Positions 6,529-14,455 of a stretch of 30,676 nt of DNA are shown in pieces. How positions within the stretch are numbered: position 1 is the stretch's first letter; every line of letters starts with the position of its first letter. Source of the DNA: Clostridia bacterium. Lineage in GTDB: Bacteria > Bacillota > Clostridia > Oscillospirales > CAG-272. The notes under the pieces were generated by a model that searched no databases, was not told where the DNA came from, and was given only the letters and a program-made list of their open reading frames with translations. The stretch is taken from positions 1 to 30,676 of the forward strand of contig JAGDCE010000149.1 in assembly GCA_017958705.1 (NCBI GenBank), given 5' to 3'. Both the position numbers and the translations under genes were made by a program.

Positions 6529-7713
6529 ATGGAAAAGGTCAGATTCGGTATCATAGGGCTCGGAAATCAGGGCTCGATGTACGCGGCGCATCTGTTCGCC
6601 GGCGGCAGGATTAAAAACGGTGTCGTAACGGCGTTGTGCGACATAAACCCCGCAAAGATAGACGCGATGAAGAACAGGCTCAACGACGACGGCATCAGGT
6701 ATTTTGAAAACTACGTCGAAATGCTCGATTCCGGTTTGATCGACGCTGCGCTGATCGAGGTGCCGCATTATCTGCATCCGGAAATGACGGAAGCCTGCCT
6801 TGTCCGCGGGATAAACGTTATCTGTGAAAAGCCCGCGGGCGTGTACACGAAGCACGTGCGCGAGATGAACGAGATCGCGGAAAAGTCGAGTGCGCTGTTT
6901 GCAATGATGTTCAATCAGCGCACCAACTGCCTTTACAGAAAGATGCGTGAGATCATCGCCGGCGGCGGTATAGGCGAGCTGCAGCGCGTAACTTGGATCA
7001 TAACCGACTGGTACAGGACGCAGAAATACTACGACAGCGGCTCATGGCGCGCGACCTGGGACGGCGAGGGCGGCGGCGTACTGATAAACCAGTGCCCGCA
7101 TCAGCTCGATCTCGTACAGTGGGTCGTAGGTAAACTTCCGGTTTCCGTGCGCGGTTTCTGCGAATACGGCAAATGGCACGATATAGAGGTTGAGGATGAG
7201 GTCACGGCGTTTTTCAAGTATGACAACGGCGCGACAGGCGTGTTCATCACGACGACCGGCGAGACTCCCGGGACGAACAGATTCGAGGTCTCCGGCACCG
7301 GCGGAAAGGTCGTGTGTGAGGGCGGTTCGCTTAAATGGTATAAGAACCGCACTGACAGTCAGGTGTATTCAAAAACGTGCGATCAGGGCTTCAGCATCCC
7401 GGGCGTTGAGGCTATGGAAGTCGAGACGGACGGGCTGAATCCTCAGCACGAGGGCATAATAAACAATTTTGCCGACGCGATCCTCGGGCTCGCGGAGCCG
7501 TTCGTCGACGGACGCGAGGGCATCAAGGGCGTCGAGCTGATGAACGCGATCGAGTTGTCCGGCTGGAAGAACGGTGAAGAAGTGAAGCTGCCGGTCGACG
7601 AGGACGAATATCTCGAGCACCTTAACGCTCACAGACGCGTTTCTCGCTATAAGAAAGCGGACGATAACGCCGTCGCAGACACGACCGGCACGTTCGAGAG
7701 CAAAAAGCTGTGA
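6529..7713 (+). CDS. Gfo/Idh/MocA-family NAD(P)-dependent sugar oxidoreductase (operon gene 5)
   Basis: This 394-residue protein begins with a Rossmann motif GLGNQG and has CEKPAG (K101, the usual catalytic Lys). Its substrate-site block is EGGGVLINQCPHQLD, with H191 and D194. The family oxidises or reduces a sugar hydroxyl, often at C3 of a glycoside, with bound or exchangeable nicotinamide. The block has N where many relatives have D (GGGxxxDxGxH), as in a subset of sugar dehydrogenases. AAAGGAG lies 8 nt upstream of the ATG. The C-terminal tail beyond the core is Asp/Lys-rich. It is related to the next gene around the YYxSGSWR and GGGVLINQ blocks. Confidence 0.9.
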   Translation: MEKVRFGIIGLGNQGSMYAAHLFAGGRIKNGVVTALCDINPAKIDAMKNRLNDDGIRYFENYVEMLDSGLIDAALIEVPHYLHPEMTEACLVRGINVICEKPAGVYTKHVREMNEIAEKSSALFAMMFNQRTNCLYRKMREIIAGGGIGELQRVTWIITDWYRTQKYYDSGSWRATWDGEGGGVLINQCPHQLDLVQWVVGKLPVSVRGFCEYGKWHDIEVEDEVTAFFKYDNGATGVFITTTGETPGTNRFEVSGTGGKVVCEGGSLKWYKNRTDSQVYSKTCDQGFSIPGVEAMEVETDGLNPQHEGIINNFADAILGLAEPFVDGREGIKGVELMNAIELSGWKNGEEVKLPVDEDEYLEHLNAHRRVSRYKKADDNAVADTTGTFESKKL

Positions 7714-8669
7714 GATCGGCGGTCATCGGAGCGGGAAACATCGGCACGCTCCACGCGCACATACTGTCTGAATGCGGTTATCTCGCGGCGGTATGCGATA
7801 TCGACGAAAGCAAGCTTTCGCCGTACGGCGGGCTTGCGCTGTACACGGATTATAAAAAGCTGATCGACGAATTTCATCCGGACGTCGTGCATATCTGTAC
7901 GCCGCATTATCTGCACGCGGAGATGACGGTATACGCGCTCGAACGCGGCGTCAGCGTGCTGTGTGAAAAGCCGCTTTGCATATCGTACGAAGAACTCGAA
8001 GCGGTCCTTGACGCCGAAAAAAAGTCGGCCGCCATGCTCGGCGTATGTCTGCAGAACAGGTATAACCGGGAGACGGTATTCGTAAAGGAATATCTTAAGG
8101 ACAGAGACGTTATATCCGCCGTCGGCCACGTTGCCTGGCACCGTACCGCGGAATACTACGCGTCAGGCTCCTGGCGCGGCAGAAAGGCGACGGAGGGCGG
8201 CGGCGTGCTGATAAACCAGGCGCTGCACACACTCGATCTCTTGCAGTATTTCGCCGGGATGCCGGAAAAAATCACCGCGTCGGTCTCGACGCTGACGCTC
8301 GGCGACTGCATCGAAGTCGAAGACACGGCGGCGGTGATAGGCACGAAAGGTCCGGGAATAACGCTGTTCGCGACGAACGGCCAGAATTCGGATATGCCGG
8401 TCGAGATAAGCATAAAGACCGACGGTTCGTTTATAAAGATCATGCCCGGGTTCGTTATGATTAACGGCGAAATAATGGATATAGGAAAAGAAACGTACAG
8501 ACCGCTCGGAAAGCTTTGCTACGGCTCCGGCCACGGAGCGCTTATAGCGGATTATTATGAAAAACTGCAGAACGGGCAGAAATTTGCGATAGACGGCGGC
8601 GAGGGCGCAAAGTCGGTCAGGCTTATACTCGCCGCGTACAGAAGCGGCGGCGCGGAGGTCGACGTATGA
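7710..8669 (+). CDS. Gfo/Idh/MocA-family NAD(P)-dependent sugar oxidoreductase (operon gene 6)
   Basis: A 319-residue oxidoreductase with a GAGNIG nucleotide motif, CEKPLC (K87) and EGGGVLINQALHTLD (H173, D176). It starts with GTG overlapping the previous TGA (GTGA), with no strong ribosome site, so it probably depends on translation of gene 5. It is about 75 residues shorter than its neighbour and shares the YYxSGSWR...EGGGVLINQxxHxLDL stretch, which suggests an old tandem duplication. The two may act in sequence, one oxidising and one re-reducing a sugar, or form a hetero-oligomer. Neither is proven by the sequence. Confidence 0.9.
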   Translation: MRSAVIGAGNIGTLHAHILSECGYLAAVCDIDESKLSPYGGLALYTDYKKLIDEFHPDVVHICTPHYLHAEMTVYALERGVSVLCEKPLCISYEELEAVLDAEKKSAAMLGVCLQNRYNRETVFVKEYLKDRDVISAVGHVAWHRTAEYYASGSWRGRKATEGGGVLINQALHTLDLLQYFAGMPEKITASVSTLTLGDCIEVEDTAAVIGTKGPGITLFATNGQNSDMPVEISIKTDGSFIKIMPGFVMINGEIMDIGKETYRPLGKLCYGSGHGALIADYYEKLQNGQKFAIDGGEGAKSVRLILAAYRSGGAEVDV

Positions 8670-10660
8670 AATGGATAACGGATTCCGCGTTTGCCGGACT
8701 TGAGCCGGTCGACGTTTTCCACCGTGAAAGGCAAAAGACCGGCGTAACGAACGACGAAGAGCGGATGAACAGCCACATCCTTTTCCGCCGCGCCTTCACG
8801 CTTGACGGGGCGCCGGAAAAGGCGGAGGTGACCGTTTCCGCCGACGACAGATATAAGCTCTATATCAACGGAGAATTCGCCGGAGAAGGACCGGCGCCGG
8901 CGTATCACGACTGCTGCGGCTTCGACGTGATCGACGTCACGAGGTTTTTGCGCAAAGGCCGCAACGTGATTGCCGCCCATACGTATTATCAGGGACTGAT
9001 CAACCGCGTCTGGCAGAGCGGCGACAGACGGCACGGATTTCTGTTTTCACTCCGTGCCGGCGAAGTTGTCCTTGTCGAAAGCGACGGATCGTTTCTGACG
9101 CACCGACATACCGGATACGGCCAGACCGGCCGCACCGGATACGATACGCAGTTCCTTGAAAGATATGACAGCCGCGCGCCCGAGGTCGGCTTCGAGCAGC
9201 CGGATTTCGACGATTCGGCGTGGGAGCATGCGACGGTGAACGAAACAGACGACCACGCGCCCGGCGCGTGCCGCAACGTGCAGCTTTGCTTTGAAAATAT
9301 CACGCCCGCCCGGGTGTCATATAAAGAAAACGGATGCTTCGTCGATCTCGGCGGCGCGTACGTCGGATATCTGACGGTCACCGCGAAAGGCGAGGCGGGG
9401 CAGACCGTTAGAATAAGATGCGGGCACGAGCTGAACGAAGACGGCTCGGTAAGATATAAAATGCGCGCTAACTGCGCATACGACGAAGAGTGGATCCTGT
9501 CCGGCAAAACGGACGAGCTGCGCTGGTTCGATTACAAATCGTTCCGGTACGCCGAAATCCTGACGGAGCCGGGCATGCGAATACTTCACGTCGGATTTGT
9601 CGCGCGCCATCAACCGTTCACCCTGACTGCGAATATAAGCGGCAGATACGCGGGCGACGCGGACGTCAAAAAAGTCTGGGATCTGTGCGTCCGCTCGCAG
9701 AGGTACGGTGTCCAGGAGCTGCCCATGGATTGCATGGAACGTGAAAAAGGGACGTATCTCGGCGACGGATGCTATACGTCGCTGACGAATTACGTGCTGA
9801 CGTGCGACCCGTCAGTGCTCAAAAGCTTCGTCCGCGGCGCGTTCGCGACGGCCAGAGTGACGGAAACGCTGCTCAGCTGTCTTTACTGTTCGCATATGCA
9901 GGAGATAGCGGAATATCCGCTGCTGCTTCCCGAACTCGTGCTGCGTTATCTGCGCCTGTCGGGCGACGCCGCTTTTGCGGAAGAATGCGACGCCGGTCTG
10001 ACGGCGGTGCTCGAGGGTTACCGGAAATACGAAAAAGACGGGATCCTCGGCGACACCGGCCAGTGGTGCGTGACGGAATGGCCCGCGAACTACCGCGACG
10101 GATACGCGGTGGTAAACGACGGGAACAAGCCTCTGCCGGAGCCTCACGTGGCGATTAACGCTTACTACAATAACGCGATAAGAGCGCTGAACCGCATACG
10201 CATCTCGCTCGGCAAGCCCGCTTACCGCGATGAAAAGCCGCTCTGCGATGCGTTCAACGCCGGATTTTACGACAGCGAAAAGCATCTGTACCGCGACGGT
10301 CTGACCGCGGATCATATAAGCTATATCGGAAACGCTTTCCCGTTCGGCTTCGGCCTGTGTCCGGATCCCGAGTTTAACGAAAAAATGCTTTCTATGTTCG
10401 GGGAAAGGGGCGTTACGGGCACATCGCTTTTTGCGACAGTACCGCTCCTGTGCGGGCTCGTCAGGCTCGGAAGATATGATCTTGTAAAATCGGCGATTAC
10501 CGACCGCGGCGCGTGGCTCAACATGATCGCGGAGGGCGCTACTTCAACGTTTGAGAACTTCAGCCGCGACGGAAAATGGAACACCTCGCTGTTCCATCTG
10601 CAGAACACGCATATAGCGATTTTCATCGCGGATATCGATCATAACGCCATACCCGTTTAA
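8666..10660 (+). CDS. GH78-like (alpha-L-rhamnosidase-related) glycosidase, cytosolic, divergent acid motif
   Basis: The 664-residue protein has the layout of alpha-L-rhamnosidase-like enzymes: N-terminal jelly-roll domains (VTVSADDRYKLYINGEFAGEGPA near 55-77), then an (alpha/alpha)6 barrel from about residue 330. The usual GH78 acid motif DCPQRDERxGWxGD is replaced by DCMEREKGTYLGDG starting at D355, which keeps D355 and a Glu (E358/E360). A second acidic site is EGATSTFENF (E623, E630), followed by a conserved-looking LFHLQNTHI tail. No signal peptide. GGAGG is 8 nt before the ATG, which overlaps the previous stop. The sugar removed is uncertain and could be a uronic acid or rhamnose linked to one. 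Confidence 0.8.
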   Translation: MKWITDSAFAGLEPVDVFHRERQKTGVTNDEERMNSHILFRRAFTLDGAPEKAEVTVSADDRYKLYINGEFAGEGPAPAYHDCCGFDVIDVTRFLRKGRNVIAAHTYYQGLINRVWQSGDRRHGFLFSLRAGEVVLVESDGSFLTHRHTGYGQTGRTGYDTQFLERYDSRAPEVGFEQPDFDDSAWEHATVNETDDHAPGACRNVQLCFENITPARVSYKENGCFVDLGGAYVGYLTVTAKGEAGQTVRIRCGHELNEDGSVRYKMRANCAYDEEWILSGKTDELRWFDYKSFRYAEILTEPGMRILHVGFVARHQPFTLTANISGRYAGDADVKKVWDLCVRSQRYGVQELPMDCMEREKGTYLGDGCYTSLTNYVLTCDPSVLKSFVRGAFATARVTETLLSCLYCSHMQEIAEYPLLLPELVLRYLRLSGDAAFAEECDAGLTAVLEGYRKYEKDGILGDTGQWCVTEWPANYRDGYAVVNDGNKPLPEPHVAINAYYNNAIRALNRIRISLGKPAYRDEKPLCDAFNAGFYDSEKHLYRDGLTADHISYIGNAFPFGFGLCPDPEFNEKMLSMFGERGVTGTSLFATVPLLCGLVRLGRYDLVKSAITDRGAWLNMIAEGATSTFENFSRDGKWNTSLFHLQNTHIAIFIADIDHNAIPV

Positions 10661-10670
10661 GGAGGAGAAG

Positions 10671-12035
10671 ATGAGTTATTTTGACGATTCCGTGCTTCTT
10701 TGCAGCGATACCGCAAAGAAGCTGTACCGGACCGTTAATGATCTGCCGATCATCGACTGTCACAGCCATCTCGACCCGAAGGCGATCGCGGAAAACGAAA
10801 GCTTTTCCGATATCGGTGAACTGTGGCTCGCGCACGATCATTATAAATGGCGCGTGATGCGGCTCTGCGGCGTCGACGAGCACTTCATAACCGGCAACGC
10901 CCCGTACCGTGAAAAATTCAGGGAATTCGCGCGGATAATGCCGATGCTATGCGGAAATCCCGTCTATTATTTCAGCCAGATCGAGCTGAAGCAGTTTTTC
11001 GGGATCACCGAGCCGCTCTGTGCGGAAAACGCCGACGCGGTATACGAAAAATGCAGTGAAGCGCTTTCCGCTATGCGCGTGTCTGACGTGCTTGAAAAGT
11101 ACCGTGTGCAGGTCGCCGCGACGACAGACGATCCCGCCGATACCCTGGAATATCACGGCCTTCACGGAAAGACCGCGGTCATCCCGACTTTCCGCCCTGA
11201 TAAGTATTACTGCCCGGACGACGCGGCGCTGAAAAGACTCGGAGATTCAGTCGGCCGGTCTGTAACGGATCTGTCGGGGATGCTCGACGCGCTGACGGAA
11301 CGGCTTGAATTCTTCGTGTCAAAAGGCTGCTTCATGTCGGACCACGGCTTTGAGAAATTCCCGCGGAAATATATCACAAAAAGCAGAGCGGAAGGACTTT
11401 TCGCGCGGCGGGACCGGCTCGACGGCGATGAAAAGAACGAGCTTTTCGGCTATATACTGTCTTATATGATGCGCCGGTATAAAGAATACGGCGTGACGGC
11501 GCAGCTTCATTTTTCGGTGCGCCGCAACGTGAACCGCGGGATGTTTGCAAAGACCGGACCGGACGCGGGATTCGACGTCATAGGAGACCCGGAAGAGCCG
11601 TCGTACGTTGAGAAATTCCTCGCGTCGTTTGATGACGGTGAGCGCCCGGATATTGTGCTTTATACGCTCAACGACACCGTTCTGCGCGCGCTTGCGAGCA
11701 TCAGCGGCGCTTTCCCGCGTGTCCGGATCGGCGCCGCCTGGTGGTTCAACGATACGAAACTCGGCATCAGACGGACGCTGCAGACCGTATCCGAATACGC
11801 CGTGCTCGGCACGAGCATCGGGATGCTGACCGACTCGCGCAGCTTCGCAGGGTATTCGCGTTTCGATTTCTTCCGCCGGATACTGTGCGATCACACGGCA
11901 GAGCTCGTTATGCGCGGTGAATACGCACGGCAGCACGCGGAAAAGCTTTTATATGACGTCTGTTACGGCAACGCGCTTGCGCTCGCATCGCGCAATCCCG
12001 CCGCGGCTAAAATGATCGAAGAGGTGAGTTTATGA
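10671..12035 (+). CDS. uxaC: Glucuronate isomerase
   Basis: UxaC interconverts D-glucuronate and D-fructuronate (and D-galacturonate and D-tagaturonate) in the cytosol. The 454-residue length and the amidohydrolase-fold start are typical: IIDCHSHLDPK gives the HxH metal pair H31/H33. AATTDDPADTLEYH, FRPDKYY, MSDHGF and the late AAWWFNDTKLGI blocks are all recognisable. AAGGAGG lies about 6 nt before the ATG, and the gene is 10 nt behind the GH78-like gene. It marks the point where the operon's upstream products enter the known hexuronate pathway. Its 3' end overlaps uxuA by 4 nt. Confidence 0.95.
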   Translation: MSYFDDSVLLCSDTAKKLYRTVNDLPIIDCHSHLDPKAIAENESFSDIGELWLAHDHYKWRVMRLCGVDEHFITGNAPYREKFREFARIMPMLCGNPVYYFSQIELKQFFGITEPLCAENADAVYEKCSEALSAMRVSDVLEKYRVQVAATTDDPADTLEYHGLHGKTAVIPTFRPDKYYCPDDAALKRLGDSVGRSVTDLSGMLDALTERLEFFVSKGCFMSDHGFEKFPRKYITKSRAEGLFARRDRLDGDEKNELFGYILSYMMRRYKEYGVTAQLHFSVRRNVNRGMFAKTGPDAGFDVIGDPEEPSYVEKFLASFDDGERPDIVLYTLNDTVLRALASISGAFPRVRIGAAWWFNDTKLGIRRTLQTVSEYAVLGTSIGMLTDSRSFAGYSRFDFFRRILCDHTAELVMRGEYARQHAEKLLYDVCYGNALALASRNPAAAKMIEEVSL

Positions 12036-13069
12036 AGATGACATTTCGCTGGTACGGCGAAAAAGATCCCGTATCACTGAGTTATATCAGGCAGATACCG
12101 TGTATATCCGGTGTCGTTACCGCAGTGTACGACACGAAGGTCGGGGAAGTGTGGGAGCCGGAAAAGATAGAAAGGCTCCGCGCACTGTGCGAGCAGGCGG
12201 GGCTTGAAATGGAGGTCATCGAATCCGTTCCCGTCCACGAGGCCATTAAACTCGGTCTGCCGGAACGCGACCGGCTTATTGAAAATTACGCGCAAACGAT
12301 CCGCAATCTCGGCAAAGCCGGCGTTAAATGTATCTGCTACAATTTCATGCCGGTATTCGACTGGCTGCGAACGGATCTTAAGACGAAAGCGCCGGACGGC
12401 AGCACGTCCTTGTCGTACAGGCACGAACGGCTTATGAAGACGGACAAGAACGATCTTCATCTGCCGGGCTGGGACGAAAGCTACGAGCCGTCGGAGCTGC
12501 GGTCGCTTCTGTCGGCGTACGAAAGCGTAACGCACGAAAAACTGTTTGACAATCTCGTTTATTTTCTGCGCGGGATCATGCCGGCGTGCGTGCAGACCGG
12601 GATAAACATGGCGATCCACCCGGACGACCCGCCGTGGGACATGTTCGGACTGCCGAGGATAATCACCGGAGAACAAAGCTACGAAAAACTGTTCGCCGCG
12701 GTGCCTGAGATAAACAACGGCGTCACGTTCTGCACCGGATCGCTCGGCGCGGGACGCGACAACGATCTGGTCGCGATGGCGCGCAAATACGCAAAACGCA
12801 TACATTTCGCACATCTCAGACAGATCAAATACTCGGGAGAGCTCGATTTCACGGAGGCGGGACATATGACCGCGTGCGGTGATATCGATATATTCGGGAT
12901 CGTTCGCGCGCTCGTGCTCGGAGGATTCGACGGCTACGTCCGCCCCGATCACGGCAGAAATATCTGGGGTGAGGACGGAAAGCCCGGTTACGGACTGTAC
13001 GACCGCGCGCTCGGCGCGATGTATATTGCGGGACTGTTTGAAGCAGTCGAGAAGGAGGAAAAGATATGA
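12032..13069 (+). CDS. uxuA: Mannonate dehydratase
   Basis: UxuA dehydrates D-mannonate to 2-keto-3-deoxygluconate. The 345-residue protein shows the family signatures MKMTFRWYGEKDPVSL, ICYNFMPVFDWLRTDL, INMAIHPDDPPW, FCTGSLGAG and a C-terminal DGYVRPDHGR. It is shorter than the E. coli enzyme and close to Bacillus-type forms. The start has GAGGTGA upstream and an ATGA overlap with uxaC. It needs D-mannonate made by the next gene product from fructuronate, so the order uxaC-uxuA-uxuB holds all three steps from glucuronate to KDG. Confidence 0.95.
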   Translation: MKMTFRWYGEKDPVSLSYIRQIPCISGVVTAVYDTKVGEVWEPEKIERLRALCEQAGLEMEVIESVPVHEAIKLGLPERDRLIENYAQTIRNLGKAGVKCICYNFMPVFDWLRTDLKTKAPDGSTSLSYRHERLMKTDKNDLHLPGWDESYEPSELRSLLSAYESVTHEKLFDNLVYFLRGIMPACVQTGINMAIHPDDPPWDMFGLPRIITGEQSYEKLFAAVPEINNGVTFCTGSLGAGRDNDLVAMARKYAKRIHFAHLRQIKYSGELDFTEAGHMTACGDIDIFGIVRALVLGGFDGYVRPDHGRNIWGEDGKPGYGLYDRALGAMYIAGLFEAVEKEEKI

Positions 13070-13896
13070 AATTGCCTTTCAGACCTGATCTGACCGGAAA
13101 AGTCGCCGTTATAACCGGCGCGGGCGGCGTTATTTGCAGTGAATTCGCCGCGGTTCTCGCCGAATGCGGCTGCAAGGTCGCTCTGCTCGATATAAACGCC
13201 GAAGCCGCGGAAAAAGCGGCTGCGCGCGCGGGCGGCGAGTGCATCGCCGTACAGTGTGACTGCCTTGACAAAGAAAGCCTTGAAGCGGCGTACCGTACCG
13301 TGAACGAAAAACTCGGAAAGACGGATATCTTAGTAAACGGAGCGGGCGGAAACAATCCCGCGGCGACGACTGATAACGAATACATGACGCCGGGGCTTCA
13401 CGGCGCAAAAGATTTTTTCAGCCTCGATCCCAAAGGGCTCAAATTCGTTTTCGACCTCAATATCACCTCGGCGTTTCTTACGACTCAGGTGTTCGCGGCG
13501 GACATGACCGAGAGAGGCGGAAATATCATAAACATCTCGAGCATGAACGCTTACAGACCGCTTACGAAGATACCGGCTTACAGCGCGGCGAAGGCCGGCG
13601 TCACGAATTTCACGCAATGGCTCGCGGTGCATTTCGCGCCGTGCGGCATAAGATGCAACGCGATAGCTCCGGGATTTTTCGTGACGAATCAGAACAGATC
13701 ACTTCTGTTCCGTGAAGACGGAACGCCCACGCCGCGCACGGGGAAGATCCTCGCGGCTACGCCGATGAAGCGCTTCGGTGAGATATCGGATCTCGTCGGC
13801 ACGCTGCTGTGGCTCGTCTGCGATGAAGCGAGCGGATTCGTCACCGGCGTGACCGTGCCGGTCGACGGTGGATTCGCCTCGTATTCGGGGGTGTGA
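13066..13896 (+). CDS. uxuB: SDR-family D-mannonate oxidoreductase (fructuronate reductase)
   Basis: A 276-residue short-chain dehydrogenase with a TGAGGVIC nucleotide loop, NGAGGNNP, a serine block ISSMN and the catalytic pair Y172/K176 (AYSAAKAG). The TGxGGVxC loop, the long insertion after NGAGGNNPAAT and the late FFVTNQNRSLL segment are like the SDR-type UxuB of Bacillus, not the larger long-chain UxuB of E. coli. It would reduce D-fructuronate to D-mannonate with NAD(P)H. GGAGG precedes the ATG, which overlaps uxuA by 4 nt. Assignment rests on family features and on its place between uxuA and eda. Confidence 0.88.
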   Translation: MKLPFRPDLTGKVAVITGAGGVICSEFAAVLAECGCKVALLDINAEAAEKAAARAGGECIAVQCDCLDKESLEAAYRTVNEKLGKTDILVNGAGGNNPAATTDNEYMTPGLHGAKDFFSLDPKGLKFVFDLNITSAFLTTQVFAADMTERGGNIINISSMNAYRPLTKIPAYSAAKAGVTNFTQWLAVHFAPCGIRCNAIAPGFFVTNQNRSLLFREDGTPTPRTGKILAATPMKRFGEISDLVGTLLWLVCDEASGFVTGVTVPVDGGFASYSGV

Positions 13897-13897
13897 T

Positions 13898-14455
13898 ATG
13901 GAAAAACGCATACCGGTTACGGTCATAGACGACGTCAGCAAAACTGATAAAATAATGAAAGCGCTGAAGGCTTACGGGATATTCACCGCGGAGATCACTT
14001 TCCGCACGGACTGCGCGGCGGAAGCGATATCGCTTTCGCGACGCCTTCATCCGGATATGTGCATCGGCGCGGGCACGGTGATAAACGCTGAAACGTGCGA
14101 AGCGGCGATCGGCGCCGGAGCGCAGTTCATCGTGTCGCCGGGCTTTTCCGCCGCGGTCGCCGCGGTCTGCCGCGAACGCGGGATCACGTATTATCCCGGA
14201 TGCGCGACACCGACCGAGATCATGACGGCGCTTGACGCAGGATTCAGCGTTCTAAAATTCTTCCCGGCTGACGTTTACGGCGGTGAAAAAGCGCTCTCGG
14301 CGTTCAGATCTGTCTTTCCGCAGGTGAGATTCATCCCGACGGGCGGTGTGAACGCTTACAATGAAGCGCGGTATCTCAGCCTGCCTAACGTCGCCGCGGT
14401 CGGCGGCACGTATCTCGTCGCCGACGCGTTGAAGAACTACGGAGGTCAGGTATGA
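13898..14455 (+). CDS. eda: KDPG aldolase (2-dehydro-3-deoxyphosphogluconate aldolase)
   Basis: Eda splits KDPG into pyruvate and glyceraldehyde-3-phosphate. The 185-residue class I aldolase shows E32 in AEITFRTD, the GAGTVINAE phosphate and substrate loop, FIVSPGF, YPGCATPTEI, and the Schiff-base lysine K120 in VLKFFPAD, then IPTGGVN. A longer frame opens at 13868, but ATG 13898 is preferred: GGGGGTG lies just before it, it follows the SDR stop by 1 nt, and residues MEKRIPV align with normal aldolase starts. The protein is a little shorter than the E. coli enzyme at the N-terminus. Confidence 0.93.
   Translation: MEKRIPVTVIDDVSKTDKIMKALKAYGIFTAEITFRTDCAAEAISLSRRLHPDMCIGAGTVINAETCEAAIGAGAQFIVSPGFSAAVAAVCRERGITYYPGCATPTEIMTALDAGFSVLKFFPADVYGGEKALSAFRSVFPQVRFIPTGGVNAYNEARYLSLPNVAAVGGTYLVADALKNYGGQV

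Noticed and set aside
12074..12952. 292-residue minus-strand open frame
   Set aside because: It is antisense to uxuA, Arg/His-rich in composition typical of a shadow frame, with no motif.
13868..13897. Upstream start for eda
   Set aside because: The ten extra residues overlap the SDR reading frame and do not fit the aldolase family. GGGGGTG precedes the ATG at 13898.
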